Below the pieces are notes generated by a model, which saw only the letters and a list, made by a program, of their open reading frames with translations, had not been told where the DNA came from and searched no databases. 64,000 bases of DNA, from contig CM076663.1 of the NCBI GenBank assembly GCA_038496675.1, forward strand, positions 11,424,919 through 11,488,918, given 5' to 3'. Shown here one piece after another: positions 1 to 10,903 of this stretch. The position numbers and the translations under genes are program-made. Every line of letters starts with the position of its first letter. Within the stretch, counting starts at the first letter, position 1. The DNA is from Rachycentron canadum (lineage: Eukaryota; Chordata; Actinopteri; Carangiformes; Rachycentridae).

Positions 1-30
1 AAAAAAAAAAAAAAAGCAAAAAAAAAAAAA
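1..30. repeat. A-rich tract at window edge
   Basis: Two runs of A separated by GC, next to the Tc1-like remnant. It could be the edge of a degraded repeat. It has no coding content. Confidence 0.8.
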
Positions 31-32
31 GC

Positions 33-138
33 CAGTTGATTATGGAGGCCAGGCTCTCATGAATGATTCCTTTAACCTCCTTCTTGGTTAAATAGGCCTC
101 ACATAACCTGGAGGTGTGTTTTGGGTCATTGTCCTGGT
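33..138 (-). mobile_element. Tc1/mariner transposase remnant
   Basis: Read on the minus strand, this stretch encodes QDNDPKHTS (positions 110-136), the block around the second catalytic Asp of Tc1-type DDE transposases. It is followed in frame by a lysine-rich stretch of the kind found in fish Tc1 elements. Similarity stops near 138 in a TATATA-rich sequence, and no terminal inverted repeat is visible. The piece is about 35 codons long and cannot encode an active enzyme. It lies in what appears to be an intron of the tektin-like gene. Confidence 0.8.
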
Positions 139-311
139 ACTGTATATATATATTGTACATATAAATACTTAACAGGTGTTCACGTGCAAAGGATGAAAGA
201 GAACACTGAGAGAGAGTGAAAGAATAGATGTTCTGTTAGTTCAGGAGTTCACTACAAATATCTGTCATTCAAAGTTTAACCCTCCTCTTTATCTTTGTCT
301 CACGTGTTCAG

Positions 312-1976
312 GTGAAAGACGCGGCCGAGCGCTATCTGCAGGACAGGCAGCTGTACAGTCAGCTTATGAGCGACTGTGTGGCACTCCAAAAAAGTTTGAG
401 TACAACAGCCCTGACACAGGACCATGTCCTTATTCAGCTCAAGAAAGAAGAGCAGCTTACCAATGAGACCAGAGAGCTGCTCCAGAACCAGATCAGCACC
501 CTGGTCCACAAACTGAGGTCAGACAGACAGATTCCTGTTGATTGTTTATGACAATGTAACCCTCTTAATTTGAAGTATCTTAATTTGTCTTAATCCTTCC
601 TCCAGCACTCTGAAGGAGATCCGCACTCAGCTCCAGGCTGATTTTCAGGACAAAGGTGAAGCCATCAAGCTGACCACCAAATGCATCATCCATGAGGTCA
701 ACACCCCAAGCTCCAGACTCCCTGCCAGTCAATACAAGCCCAACCACGTGAGCTATGATAAGTGGCTGTCCCACTGCAGGGACCTGAGGCTGACGACTGA
801 CAACTTGATTACAGACTCTTCTACCTTCAGGAGAAACCTGCGGTTCACCCTGGCTAATGTAAGCAAACACTGACCATACCTGTCTCTCCTGAATCTTTTT
901 TTATTTTTTCCTGGCCATCCGTTTTGATCAGCATTTTCTTAGCTGTTCTTCATATAACCAGAGTAATATTTTAGTCATTATGCCTGTCTGAAAGGCATCA
1001 GCCCATGCTTGTCTCTCATCCCCTTGTTGGTGTGTGTGACAATTACAGATGAAAAATGCCCAAGAGTGCCAGCGCCACTCCACAGACGACTCTCTGAGGA
1101 AGAAGATTAATGAGCTGGGCAGGATCCAGGATATGATGATCTGGGAAAAGCAGCAGGTTAGTCCAGTGGATTTAGATGGATTTAGATGTCACAACTTAAA
1201 CAGCCTAACATCCACAGTATAACTAAGCTCTACTTTTTGTGATGGCTACTCATTATTTTGTGGCTTTCTCTCATCTCCAGATAAAGGATGAGATTTCTGA
1301 TCTGACCAAGGACATACAGAAAGTGATGGGACAGATCAGGAACTGTGACTCCAAGCTGCATCAGGCCACCCACCGCCTGGACATCCTCAACCAGAGACCT
1401 AGATGTGAGCTTTGTGTGGACCAGGTATGATATGGTTACAGTCATGAACATGGACATTAAAAGGTCTTTTAATTCTCAGTTGTTGTGACTAGTTAAATGT
1501 AGTGACTTAAACATTTTTATGTTCCTCCTCCAGCCCCACATCAGCCTCACACTGGAGAAATATGACCTGACAAAGATGGCCGCTGGACTTTACCCAGTGC
1601 TGAAGCACTCCCAGTAAGTCTGCCCATTCACAAAGGGCACATTTTCAAGACTCTAACAAGACTAAACAATAGCTATAGGCCTGTCACCTCATGTCCTAGA
1701 TTTTAATAATTTGACCATCTGCTGTAGGGTATCTTGAATGTACTAATTCTTATGTAAACTATGATTATTAGACAGCAACTGGAGATCACACGCAGACGTC
1801 TGATGATTCTGGAGGACAAACTGGGCAAAAACACTCAAGCCCTGGATGTGGAGCAGAAGTGCACAAACCTGCACCAGAGTTTCCTGCCTGCACTCGACAC
1901 CACTGTGATTCTGGCCAACAAGCCACAGATCTGCACAAACATGGGCAGCGCCAACCCTCACGCCTACTTACAGTAG
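312..1976 (+). CDS. tektin-family protein, 3' part (possibly tektin-like 1/CCDC105)
   Basis: Six exons with consistent phase: 312-517, 606-858, 1049-1156, 1281-1424, 1534-1613 and 1772-1976 (stop TAG), giving 331 residues. The 5' exons lie left of the window. The product is almost entirely heptad-like coiled coil, as expected for tektins, which form filaments bound to the doublet microtubules of cilia and sperm flagella. A degenerate tektin signature, RPRCELCVD, is at 1395-1421. The classical nonapeptide is RPNVELCRD, so 6 of 9 residues match. The C-terminal half (LEITRRRLMILEDKL, then EQKCTNLHQSF) follows the usual tektin layout of a final helix and a conserved Cys. Classical tektins 1-5 keep the nonapeptide much better, so a tektin-like paralogue (TEKTL1/CCDC105 type) is my best guess. 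The family is secure and the orthologue is not. Confidence 0.75.
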
Positions 1977-2027
1977 AGCTTCCCCTGTGCACCGCTGTGG
2001 ATTTTTCCATGTGGTGTTGCAAAATTT

Positions 2028-2033
2028 AATAAA
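2028..2033 (+). terminator. polyadenylation signal of tektin-like gene
   Basis: AATAAA lies about 50 bases after the TAG stop, so the 3' UTR is very short. Confidence 0.7.
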
Positions 2034-2039
2034 ATATCT

Positions 2040-2740
2040 CAGAGCAAACTAATACTGCCTTTTTTGGAATCAGTAGGGTCCTCTCTTCGTTTTCTGCTGG
2101 GGGTAAGGATGTGTGTTTTTTAAAACAACTAATTAAATAATTAACTTCTAACATTAACCATACCATATGTTTAACCACCCAAAACATAAAAAAAAAATAA
2201 ATGAAATAAATTTTAATCATTATTGCTAACACTGATTCAAAGATGGTTCATGTTCAATTCTATTAAACAAGCCTTTGTCAAGCTCTCTGTTTGGCTGCTG
2301 TTGCTGTGTTTTCATGAGGCTGATCCCTTTAAGTATTGAATTCATTTGCAAATCTTTGGTCATAATTCCTGCAATTGAGAGACAGATACTTTTGTCTCTT
2401 TGGTGTTCTGCTTGTGCAAAGTGCATTTCCCTGGTGGAACCTGGTGAATTTGGCTCAGTAACAAAGTCATTTCAAGGTTTAATTAGGTGGATGATGATGA
2501 TGCAAGACACCGACTGGTTATTTTCTTTTAGGATTTTTAAAAACACTGAACCTGGGGCCTCCAGGGCCAGTGGCTGCTTTGCCCTGTTGGTTAGAGGATT
2601 TTTAGACAAAAGATTTCAATCTGAATAGTTAATCATTCAGTATTTCACCATGACTTAAACTTAAATTGATCTACAGAAAAATAAACTGCACAAATAAGAG
2701 TCCATTTAAATGGTGCTGATGTTTGGGGCGTGGTGGTGGG
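2040..2740. other. intergenic spacer tektin-like / stmnd1
   Basis: This is AT-rich sequence with a short poly-A run near 2190. The open frames here are not flanked by splice sites and look random. No recognisable element was seen. Confidence 0.6.
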
Positions 2741-3066
2741 TGTGCGAGAGGCCCAGGGCCCCGGACTCGGCCCGACCCCAGCGTTGGTGAAATCCTGGTG
2801 GTTTTGAGTCCTGTTTGTTGGCCGGATGAAGCGTGTGTGTTTTGAGGTTTGTTGTTCCCGAGTCTCGGCCTCTGTAACCGGGTCACATTTATTGTAGCAA
2901 CGGCCCTTAGCAACGCGGCGGGTCCATGGAGACCGTGTGTCCCTGTGAGTGAAGGAATGTCAGGCTCCGCCGGTCAACACACGGAGAGAAGACACGGCGA
3001 GCTCTCACCTACCGAGACATTTATGACCTGCATTTACTTATTTCACTCCGTTGCCTTGAGGTGAAC
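2741..3066 (+). promoter_or_regulatory. stmnd1: GC-rich promoter / 5' UTR of stmnd1
   Basis: CpG content rises sharply from about 2750 to 3000 compared with both sides and leads directly into the stmnd1 start codon. Two AGCAAC half-sites near 2898 and 2909 resemble halves of RFX X-boxes, but neither forms a full X-box. The transcription start cannot be fixed by eye. Confidence 0.55.
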
Positions 3067-6000
3067 ATGGGATGCGGCAGCTCCACCAACACCACGGTCC
3101 AACCCCTGACGGCGGAGGAGCTGGACGGAGACGAGGTAACCCGCCACGCAACGTCCAGGAGTTTAACCGTTATTTACAGTTGGCTAATGGCTGAAGTAAC
3201 GTACAGGTGTCGACCAACTGTGAGGCATTAAACTGGGTAGAAATCATTAAATATCAACTGCTGCTGTCACAACATTTTTCATTAAACTGTCACAACATTT
3301 TACTTCTTACAAACGTTACTGACTTATTACAATTACAATGTTTTTAAAAAAGTGAATAACTTAAATCCTGTTTTTTAGCAAAGTGCTCAATATGTGACTT
3401 TATTTGTTGGTTATATGCTACTTTGATTTATTTACCCATTAATAATGATAAAGGTGAGGTGTTTTTAGTAAGATTTTAATTTGGGTATTTTTTGGTTTCT
3501 TTTTTATTTTAATAACTAACTGATTTATTGAATATGGAGATAATCATTGACTATATTAAAGGGTTGAAACATATTAAGGCATGTATTGTGTTATGTGTGC
3601 ATGACATTGACCAAATAATAATGGAAACCATTCATTAATATTAGTGTTTTAGTATGTGTGAATATATTAATCTATCTATAATTAATCTGTTGACCTGAAT
3701 TGGCAAGCTATTTGAATAAGAATTAGTAAGTATGGTTACATTATCGCCACTAAATATAGAAATTACTAGTCAGGTGAGAGATTTTCACTATTCACAAAAA
3801 ACATTGTTACACCAGCACCAAGAAGCTGTTTAGGTGTCTAACACCATGCCTTATAACCCAATATACTAATTAGGTAGATGGTGAGTTGTTACCTGCCGTG
3901 TATCATTATCAGTGTTCCTGAGCTACTGTTTTCATGACAATGTGTATGTCTGATATGATTTTTTTCTGTTTTTCTGTGTCCTGTCAGGTGGAGACAGGAA
4001 GTAAATACGGTGGTCGTGGAGATTCTGCCATGTCAAAGGGCACCACAGACAGTGGGGTGGTGATGGAGAACAAGGAGATCCCTGTGTTACCTGGAGCTGT
4101 ACCCAGAAAACTCCCTCCACTAACTTCTGAGAGCATCAGAGAAAGCAAGGGAGATAGAATTAGACAAGATGAACCTGCTGAATTAAGCAGATATTGTCAC
4201 ACAAGCAGAGAAAATCCAGTGCATACATTTGAAGTGTTTCTATTTCGTGTATCTCCACCTGCAGCCACCCAGGGATTGCTGCAGCAGGACAGCACAGTGC
4301 AGGAGCGCCAAAAGTCCTGTGAGATCTTGGAGGAGCTCCTGAACCAGGGCATCATCCCAGTGGGACAGACCACACAGAGGAGCAACATTGCTGGAGAGGC
4401 CTACAGCATCATGGTGGGTACATGGTGCACACTGGTCAATGTGGGCAGAGACTAACAGGCCCATCATCCTACAAGTGGAATATCATCTGAGTAGATGAAT
4501 ATGATATAATATGAATATTCTAATGAGAAACTAGCTATCCTATTAATACTTGGTTGTACCCTGTCATTGTATTGTGAACAGCTGTATTACATTTTTCTGA
4601 ACTCATCTCACACTTCATATATTTCCTCTTATTTAGTGTTAGTGTTTAATAATTATACTGATATTTGATTCCATAATTTTTGTCAAACAAGTTGCGACAC
4701 TAGGCTCAGAACAGACTGTACTAATGTTGGCAGGGCTATGAAATTACTTAAGTAATGGCCAAAGAAAACAGCCATAGTAATATCCTCATCAGTCATTCAT
4801 GTTTCAAAAAATGAATTGAAACCTTACCGCCAAGCACTTCTTAATTATCACATTTAACCGTATTAAAGACACAAAGTATGTAGTGGCCAGTGGTTGCCAC
4901 AGTCACCATATAGACAATAGCTTGGTGTTGTAGCAGGAAAAGCACAGGTATATCTAATGTCATAAACAGTGCTCAGTTTCATTCAGGTGTCCCATTAAGT
5001 CATGACAGATGTGCTCTAAATCCAGACTACATATAGTAGCCAAGTAATTGTATGCAGTAGAGGATGTATATTTATTTTCCATTCAGTGTTTTGATAAAGA
5101 ATATTTTTTGCCTGCTGTGAGCAGCATTTTGATTTCCTTTGAGCATTGTGTTGCAATATTGGTGTACATTAACAGCACACTTAAGAATCTGCCCACATTT
5201 AGTATGAATTCTGTCTTGTTTGACTATACTGCTTTTCTAGTTTTAACACTATACACACTTAGTGTGTATAGATTTACTAAGCCTGCTTAGAATTAGCATG
5301 TAGGGTGGAAGTCATACCAGCAGCTTTTCAGTCGTTAATCTTAATATTTACACCTGTGCTTTTCCCACTGTGATAATAAAATCCTCTCTGAAACAGACCT
5401 TTGGCCGCACTGGCCACTTCACACAGGCAGTAAGATGCCTGACCACTGAAGATGATGTTAATTGTATTGCCCACTGTATTTATATGATTTCTAATGCTGT
5501 ACTCTGCTTGTAAGCTTGGTGATTGTTTAGCTATCACTGTTATCCGCATGAGTCCATGAAAGAGTGAGTGACCTGAATTAGCAACTTTTGTGCCTATGGC
5601 AATGCACAGAAAAAACTGAGCAAGACACTGATATCTGGTCTCCGTCTAGCCACCCATACAAAAATTGTTTGGCTTTATCATACTAACTTGTGCCCCAGAA
5701 GAAAGGACAGACAGAGAGACAGGCAGGCTGATAGATAGAATAATAATAATAATAATAATAATAATAACTACAACAATAATAATAATAATAATAATAAGAG
5801 AGTAAGTAGAAAGAATAAGAAATAAAGGACTATTCAAGGGGAATTTAAAAAACATTTATAATAAAGTAATAAAGTGCAGTTAGGTTTGTAACATCACATT
5901 GGTGCTAAATTGTGTCTCGGGTAGGTGAGGTCAGTCAGTGTCGGTGTTAAGTGCATTCACCTGTAATGTTGAGATTGTGTGCTCTCTGTCTCCCTCTGCT

Positions 6001-6709
6001 GTGTGTGTGTTTGTGTGTGTATTTACCAGCTGGAGGACAACAAAGATGTCAGACGAAGGCCTCCTGCAAGACTGGAGTCTCTGAAGGCCAAAAACATGCG
6101 AAATCTACCCAGCAAGGAAGAGATTGATGAGAAGATAAGGCTTGTTGAAGAAAGACGCAAGGTAAAAAGTGTATGTATGTGTAGACATCTCTGCTCTTTC
6201 TCTCTGTCTCCCACAAAACACTCATTTGTTTTCTCCATTCCTGTCAGTTAAGAGAAGATGAGCTCAAGATGCGTTTAAGGACCATGTCGGCACGTGTGCG
6301 TGTCCATGCCCCCATCTCCAAAACAGAGGAAGACGAGGATACATCCCTCACCCCTGTGAACCCCCTACAGTCACCTCTCACGTGTGACCCAACTGTAGAT
6401 CTGCCGTTTCACAGCGAGACTGCTGCCCAAGCAGGAGAGTGTGTGAGAGAGGCTGGAAGTGACGGCAGAGAGAGAAAAAACGAAAAGGGCAAATCAGAGA
6501 TGACAAATGAGAGTGAGAGGGTTAGAGCGAGTGGAGACAGCAGAGTAGAAAATGCAGAATGGGTGAGTGACGATGGCAATGAGATGAAGGAGGAAGAGGA
6601 GCGAAACCAGGTAAAAGAGCTCCAGGCGGGGCAGCTCCTCACAGCGTCGTGGGAACTGGAGAGTGATTCTAGTTTTCAATATGCAGAGGACAAAGAGGTG
6701 ACATTTTGA
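3067..6709 (+). CDS. stmnd1: stathmin domain-containing protein 1
   Basis: Exons 3067-3135, 3988-4413, 6030-6161 and 6248-6709 give 362 residues. The N-terminus MGCGSS is a canonical N-myristoylation signal with an adjacent palmitoylatable Cys3, which predicts membrane anchoring as in the neuronal stathmins. The stathmin-like region begins at ERQKSCEILEELL (residues 129-141) and continues with SKEEIDEKI and VEERRKLREDELKMRLR across exons 3-4. This matches the SLEEI...AAEERRK block of stathmin, which binds tubulin and promotes microtubule disassembly. The C-terminal 130 residues are charged, mostly Glu/Lys/Arg, and low in complexity. At roughly 360 residues it is longer than human STMND1 (about 276, from memory). 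The segment at 4200-4267 is AT-rich and ends in a pyrimidine-rich stretch and CAG, so a short extra intron inside exon 2 is possible, but I see no good donor. The gene lies just upstream of rbm24, as in human. Confidence 0.88.
3136..3987 (+). other. stmnd1 intron 1
   Basis: This AT-rich intron separates the 23-codon first coding exon from the rest. Donor is GAG|gtaacc and acceptor is gtcag|GTGGAG. No repeat or nested gene was recognised. Confidence 0.8.
4414..6029 (+). other. stmnd1 intron 2
   Basis: This 1.6 kb intron contains an AAT microsatellite near 5740 and a TG-rich stretch just before the acceptor. No coding exon is supported in it. Confidence 0.8.
5740..5798. repeat. (AAT)n microsatellite
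   Basis: Two blocks of AAT/ATA trinucleotides are interrupted by ACTACAACA, inside stmnd1 intron 2. Confidence 0.95.
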
Positions 6710-9600
6710 AATGATATATGAATGAGTCATTAATCAGCACTAACAGAGATTAAAGAGGAAAGCAAGCCAAAATATTTCCCTTTGCACAGAGGTGAAGCGT
6801 GTTGAAACTATTGAGAAAGGGAGAAAATACATTTATAATATATACAGTATATTGTTTGGAGAGAAACTGACAGATGAAATGATTCTGTGTTAAAATAGGC
6901 TAATGTTGAGCTGATTTTTTAGCCCCATTTGACACCAGGGAAGCACATTGGCCCATTAATTGTAATTATATAGCTCACTAATAAGCAAAGAAATGTGAGG
7001 GTTTTTTTCTATTGCAGAGTGACTAATATTAATTTACTGAATGCTTTAAAAATATCACCAAGACTTAATGTTCTTTCCAACTTGCCAAATTGATTTTTGT
7101 TTGACATTTCTGTTTTTAAAAGTGACATTGTAAAGTCACATTTTGCATGTGAAGGATACAAGGTGCAGTTGTTCTTTCGAACATAAGATGGCGCAGTACA
7201 TTAAAGTTGCGTTAACATCTCCCTGATGTCAGTTGACCTCATATATAAGGTAAGCCATTAATCAGGGAGGTTTGGCAGCATGTGAAGACGTTCCTTGTTC
7301 TAGGAATATGTGTAAGATCACATTGTTATTGAACAGTAAAGTTCCCATCTTTCAGTGTTGTTGATGTGAAAGGGTTGTATGTGCTGAGCAATGTGTCAGA
7401 ACCCAAAAAAGGAAGAACATCAAATTAACTCAATAACCACAGTAACTGTTAACTTTTAGATTTGTGTTGTTTTTTTTTTTTTTTAGGGAGGTTAGTGAAG
7501 GTTGTATGCAGCTTTGGTGTGACTGTGCAGTGGGTATTCAGCTGTTCAAGTGACCTTTGACCTTTAGTTTTCCCCTGCCTGACAGGTGTGTGCTAAAGCC
7601 AAATGGGTAAAAAGTACAGGCACAGTTTGATCTCCACAGAACTACCCCCTTTGTCTTTAATAAACTAAGGGGGGGGGGGGGTATTTCTAAGGATCATTGG
7701 GAAATAGCTTGTAATTAAAGTTTTAAATGTTGCCACAGCCAGAAGAGGATTCAAACTGGTCAACATGCTGCACATGAGCACAGACAACAAGGAGGTGCAA
7801 CCTGAGCAGATCCCCATTGTTGAGCCTGGGAAACTCAATATTGGTCCCCTTTCATGACTCCAGTCAAGACTTTAAAGGGCGTGTGGCTGCATTAATAAAA
7901 TAGTGAGTGAACAGAGACACAGCAGAAAGAAGCTCTATCAGGTTGCGTTTCATTGTGGTCTGGTTTTCTGCAGTTGCAATTCACATTCAAATGGGTTAGA
8001 CGGAGTATAGATCCCCTTTCTTTAAGAATATAGGTTTTATAATTAACCTACAAAGAGCAGATCAGACAAAAAACTTAACATCGTGAAAAAACACGTGATC
8101 ACTATCTCAATTATACACAAGGCGGTTTACCAGTATCCAGGAGACATTAACCACATTGGCATCATTGGTATGTTAAATGACACGTTGTTGTGATTATGTT
8201 CCCACTGCAAATATGTCAACTCACGGTGCTACATGCGGTGACAGGTTAAATGTAGACCAGGCACAGAGCGCCCACAGAAGCGGAGCCGCCATGAATGATT
8301 AACAGCCGAGATCCCTCTCACGTTACCGGAGGTGAAACTCACCCTGGCCGCTCCAGAGACCCAGGAGGCTCCCCAGTGCCGACGAGGCCAAGCATCACAA
8401 GTTATTTTATTATTGTTTAAATCATTGCTGTTCAGGGACTAATTGAATTGATCCGTGGTCGTAATATTGATCTTTAAATCATAATAGCTGTGCGTAATTC
8501 TGACGCACGAATCGGTTCCTCTCGCCCCATTTAATTAATGAAATACGGTAAAGGTGGATTCAGCAAAACCTTTTCATCTCAGCGACCTTAATTGGGATGA
8601 AATCGCATTTGTCAGATATGACTTTTTCAAGGTTCATAGGCACAAGTGGGGTCCGGGAAAACCAGGGGCCCCTGGGTTTTGTTTTGTTTTTTTTTTTAAA
8701 AAGAAAAGTAATTTATTTTCACTTTAATTCAAAATTCATAGTTGAAAGATGCCTGTTTTGGTCAAACACAGGGTTCAACAGTAGAGACAGGTCATGATGT
8801 TATATTATTATATTGTAAGGAAAATTCCCACTTCACTTTCAAACTGCATCATGGACGCAGAAAGCTGCCAAAACTCCGTCAACCAAGTCAACTCAAGTGG
8901 TGTCTCCTGAAGGCTGATCCTTCCAGCGGAGCTACAGAGCTGCACCTGTCTGTCTGCTCTCTGCTGCCTGTCTGTCCCCCGGGCTGTGTTCAGTCCCCGA
9001 CCGGCTGTTTGTACAGGAGGCCTAATCCATGCAGGCCGATAGAGACAGATCCCATCTTTTCCACGGCAAAGCCCGAGCCTGATCTGCCATTTATCTCACC
9101 AGCGAGAGAAAAGACCAACAGCGTCAGATGTTTATTTATAATGCAGCGAAAATCACAAGCATTTCCTCTGCATGTGTTCCTGTTTGGTTATTTTTCACAT
9201 GAAACCACACAGCATCTCCTGAAGGTCGCTGCTCTTCCTATGCTCCAATACATCATGAGGGGGATCAGGCTTTGATCCCTCCTGATGGTTCATTAAACGT
9301 GATTGTGGTGTCTTTGTGTGAAGGAGCTCCAGTGTGTCACACTGTGCAGGCTTCCCAGCTGTTTGTGCGCACTGGTTGTGGTGGGCGGGCAGAGATGGAC
9401 CCAAAGCTGGGTGGAGTTAGGAGCAGCGCTTTTAGGAATGGGTCCCAAAGCTATTTAGTTAGACAGCAGAGTTGCCAAGAAGAGCTGGAAACACCTGATG
9501 TCTCTTTGGGACAATCCGCTCCATATAACTCTCCTCTTAACTGTCAGAAGATAAATCTACCTCCAGGCTTCATTTTTGTCGAGTTTTTGTTTTGTTTTCT
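6710..9600. other. intergenic region stmnd1 / rbm24, rbm24 upstream
   Basis: Nearly 3 kb without a supportable gene. AATAAA at 7659-7664 is followed by a run of 13 G (7669-7681), and this could be a distal stmnd1 poly(A) site. From about 8220 to 8420, and again from 8840 to 9500, the sequence is richer in GC and non-repetitive, as expected for rbm24 regulatory or 5' flanking DNA. The open frame at 8742-9275 has no splice or homology support and I do not call it. Confidence 0.55.
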
Positions 9601-9628
9601 CTTCTGAAAAAAAGTTACAGAGCCAGCT

Positions 9629-9630
<2 letters not shown>

Positions 9631-9661
<31 letters not shown>
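9631..9661. repeat. (CT)n microsatellite upstream of rbm24 ATG
   Basis: Pure CT repeat about 110 bases before the start codon, probably in the rbm24 5' UTR. A T run follows at 9709-9731. Confidence 0.95.
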
Positions 9662-9664
<3 letters not shown>

Positions 9665-9766
9665 TTCTTCATCCAAAGAATCACTGATAAGGAGACATTG
9701 CACTATTCTTTTTTTTTTTTTTTTTTTTTTTACTTGTACCTATTTATTGTATTTTTTGCACTAACG

Positions 9767-10851
9767 ATGCACACCACGCAAAAGGACACAACCTATACGA
9801 AGATTTTTGTCGGGGGTCTTCCCTACCACACCACGGATTCAAGTCTCAGGAAATATTTTGAGGTGTTTGGTGAGATTGAAGAAGCGGTGGTTATTACCGA
9901 CAGACAGACCGGAAAGTCTCGAGGTTATGGATTCGTAAGTATCACTTTTATCCTTCTTAACCACACTTTGAAACATTTTACGCAGCAGTCAAAGTCCTGT
10001 CATCGCGCGTCTCTGTTGCTCTTCCACCGCATCATAACTAACACGGACATATTTGGAGTCGGTGGGGGAAAGGGGGGGGGGTGTTTATGTTTTGATAGAC
10101 AGACTCTGTTTTAAATTTGTCATTGGTTTCTGTTGCAATCTCGCACCCACCGACTTGTTGCGCGTCGGTATGCGCCCTGACATGTTTTCGATGTGAGCTG
10201 CCCCCTCACACTGACAGCTCTGCTGGGATAAGAAAAACCTCTCCATGAAGTCTCCGTGTTCCGGAGCAGTTTTCTGACACAGTCGCCCAGGTTTCATCAT
10301 CCCTGTTTACAACGTTGTTGAAAATATTTTGCTCATAAATCTTGACAGACAGAAAAGGAGATTTCAGCTGAAGAAACAGCTCAGCGTGTTTTAAATATCT
10401 CTCTCTTTTTTGTGAAGTTTAAATTCATTCATACATTTATGATCGACTTATGCAGTAATGTGAATTTAGAAACACCCAAAGATAGATCTGGCCCATATTT
10501 AGCCTTGACAAAGTCTGTTTAATCATATTTGAGATACAGCTCTGGCACATCCTCCCAGCAGATGAAGTTGCAGTAACACTTGATATGCACAACATTTCAC
10601 TGGGAAACTGAGCTGAATTTTCCACAGCTCCAGCTTTATTTGTCTCATTACTATTGTAGCTACATCGAATCAGTTCATTATTCCTCTATAGTCACAAAAG
10701 TGTGTAAATAATATATTTTTAAAAAAAGACAGTGAAGCTCTGAGTTTGGTTGTTGTAACTGGAGCTACAATGGAGCCATGTTCAGCCTGTCATCTCAGCC
10801 AGGCTCCCATTCACTGCTGATAGCTTCAACACATCCACATGAGGGTGATGG

Positions 10852-10903
<52 letters not shown>

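Noticed and set aside
2890..2915. RFX X-box in the stmnd1 promoter
   Set aside because: Two AGCAAC half-sites are present but neither has the opposite half at the right distance.
8742..9275. 177-codon open frame upstream of rbm24
   Set aside because: Length alone is not evidence in this base composition. No splice sites, no recognisable domain, and it overlaps the likely regulatory region.
9698..9766. In-frame upstream ATG extending rbm24
   Set aside because: It would add about 23 residues made mostly of Phe and Leu read from the T-run. The family starts at MHTTQKD.
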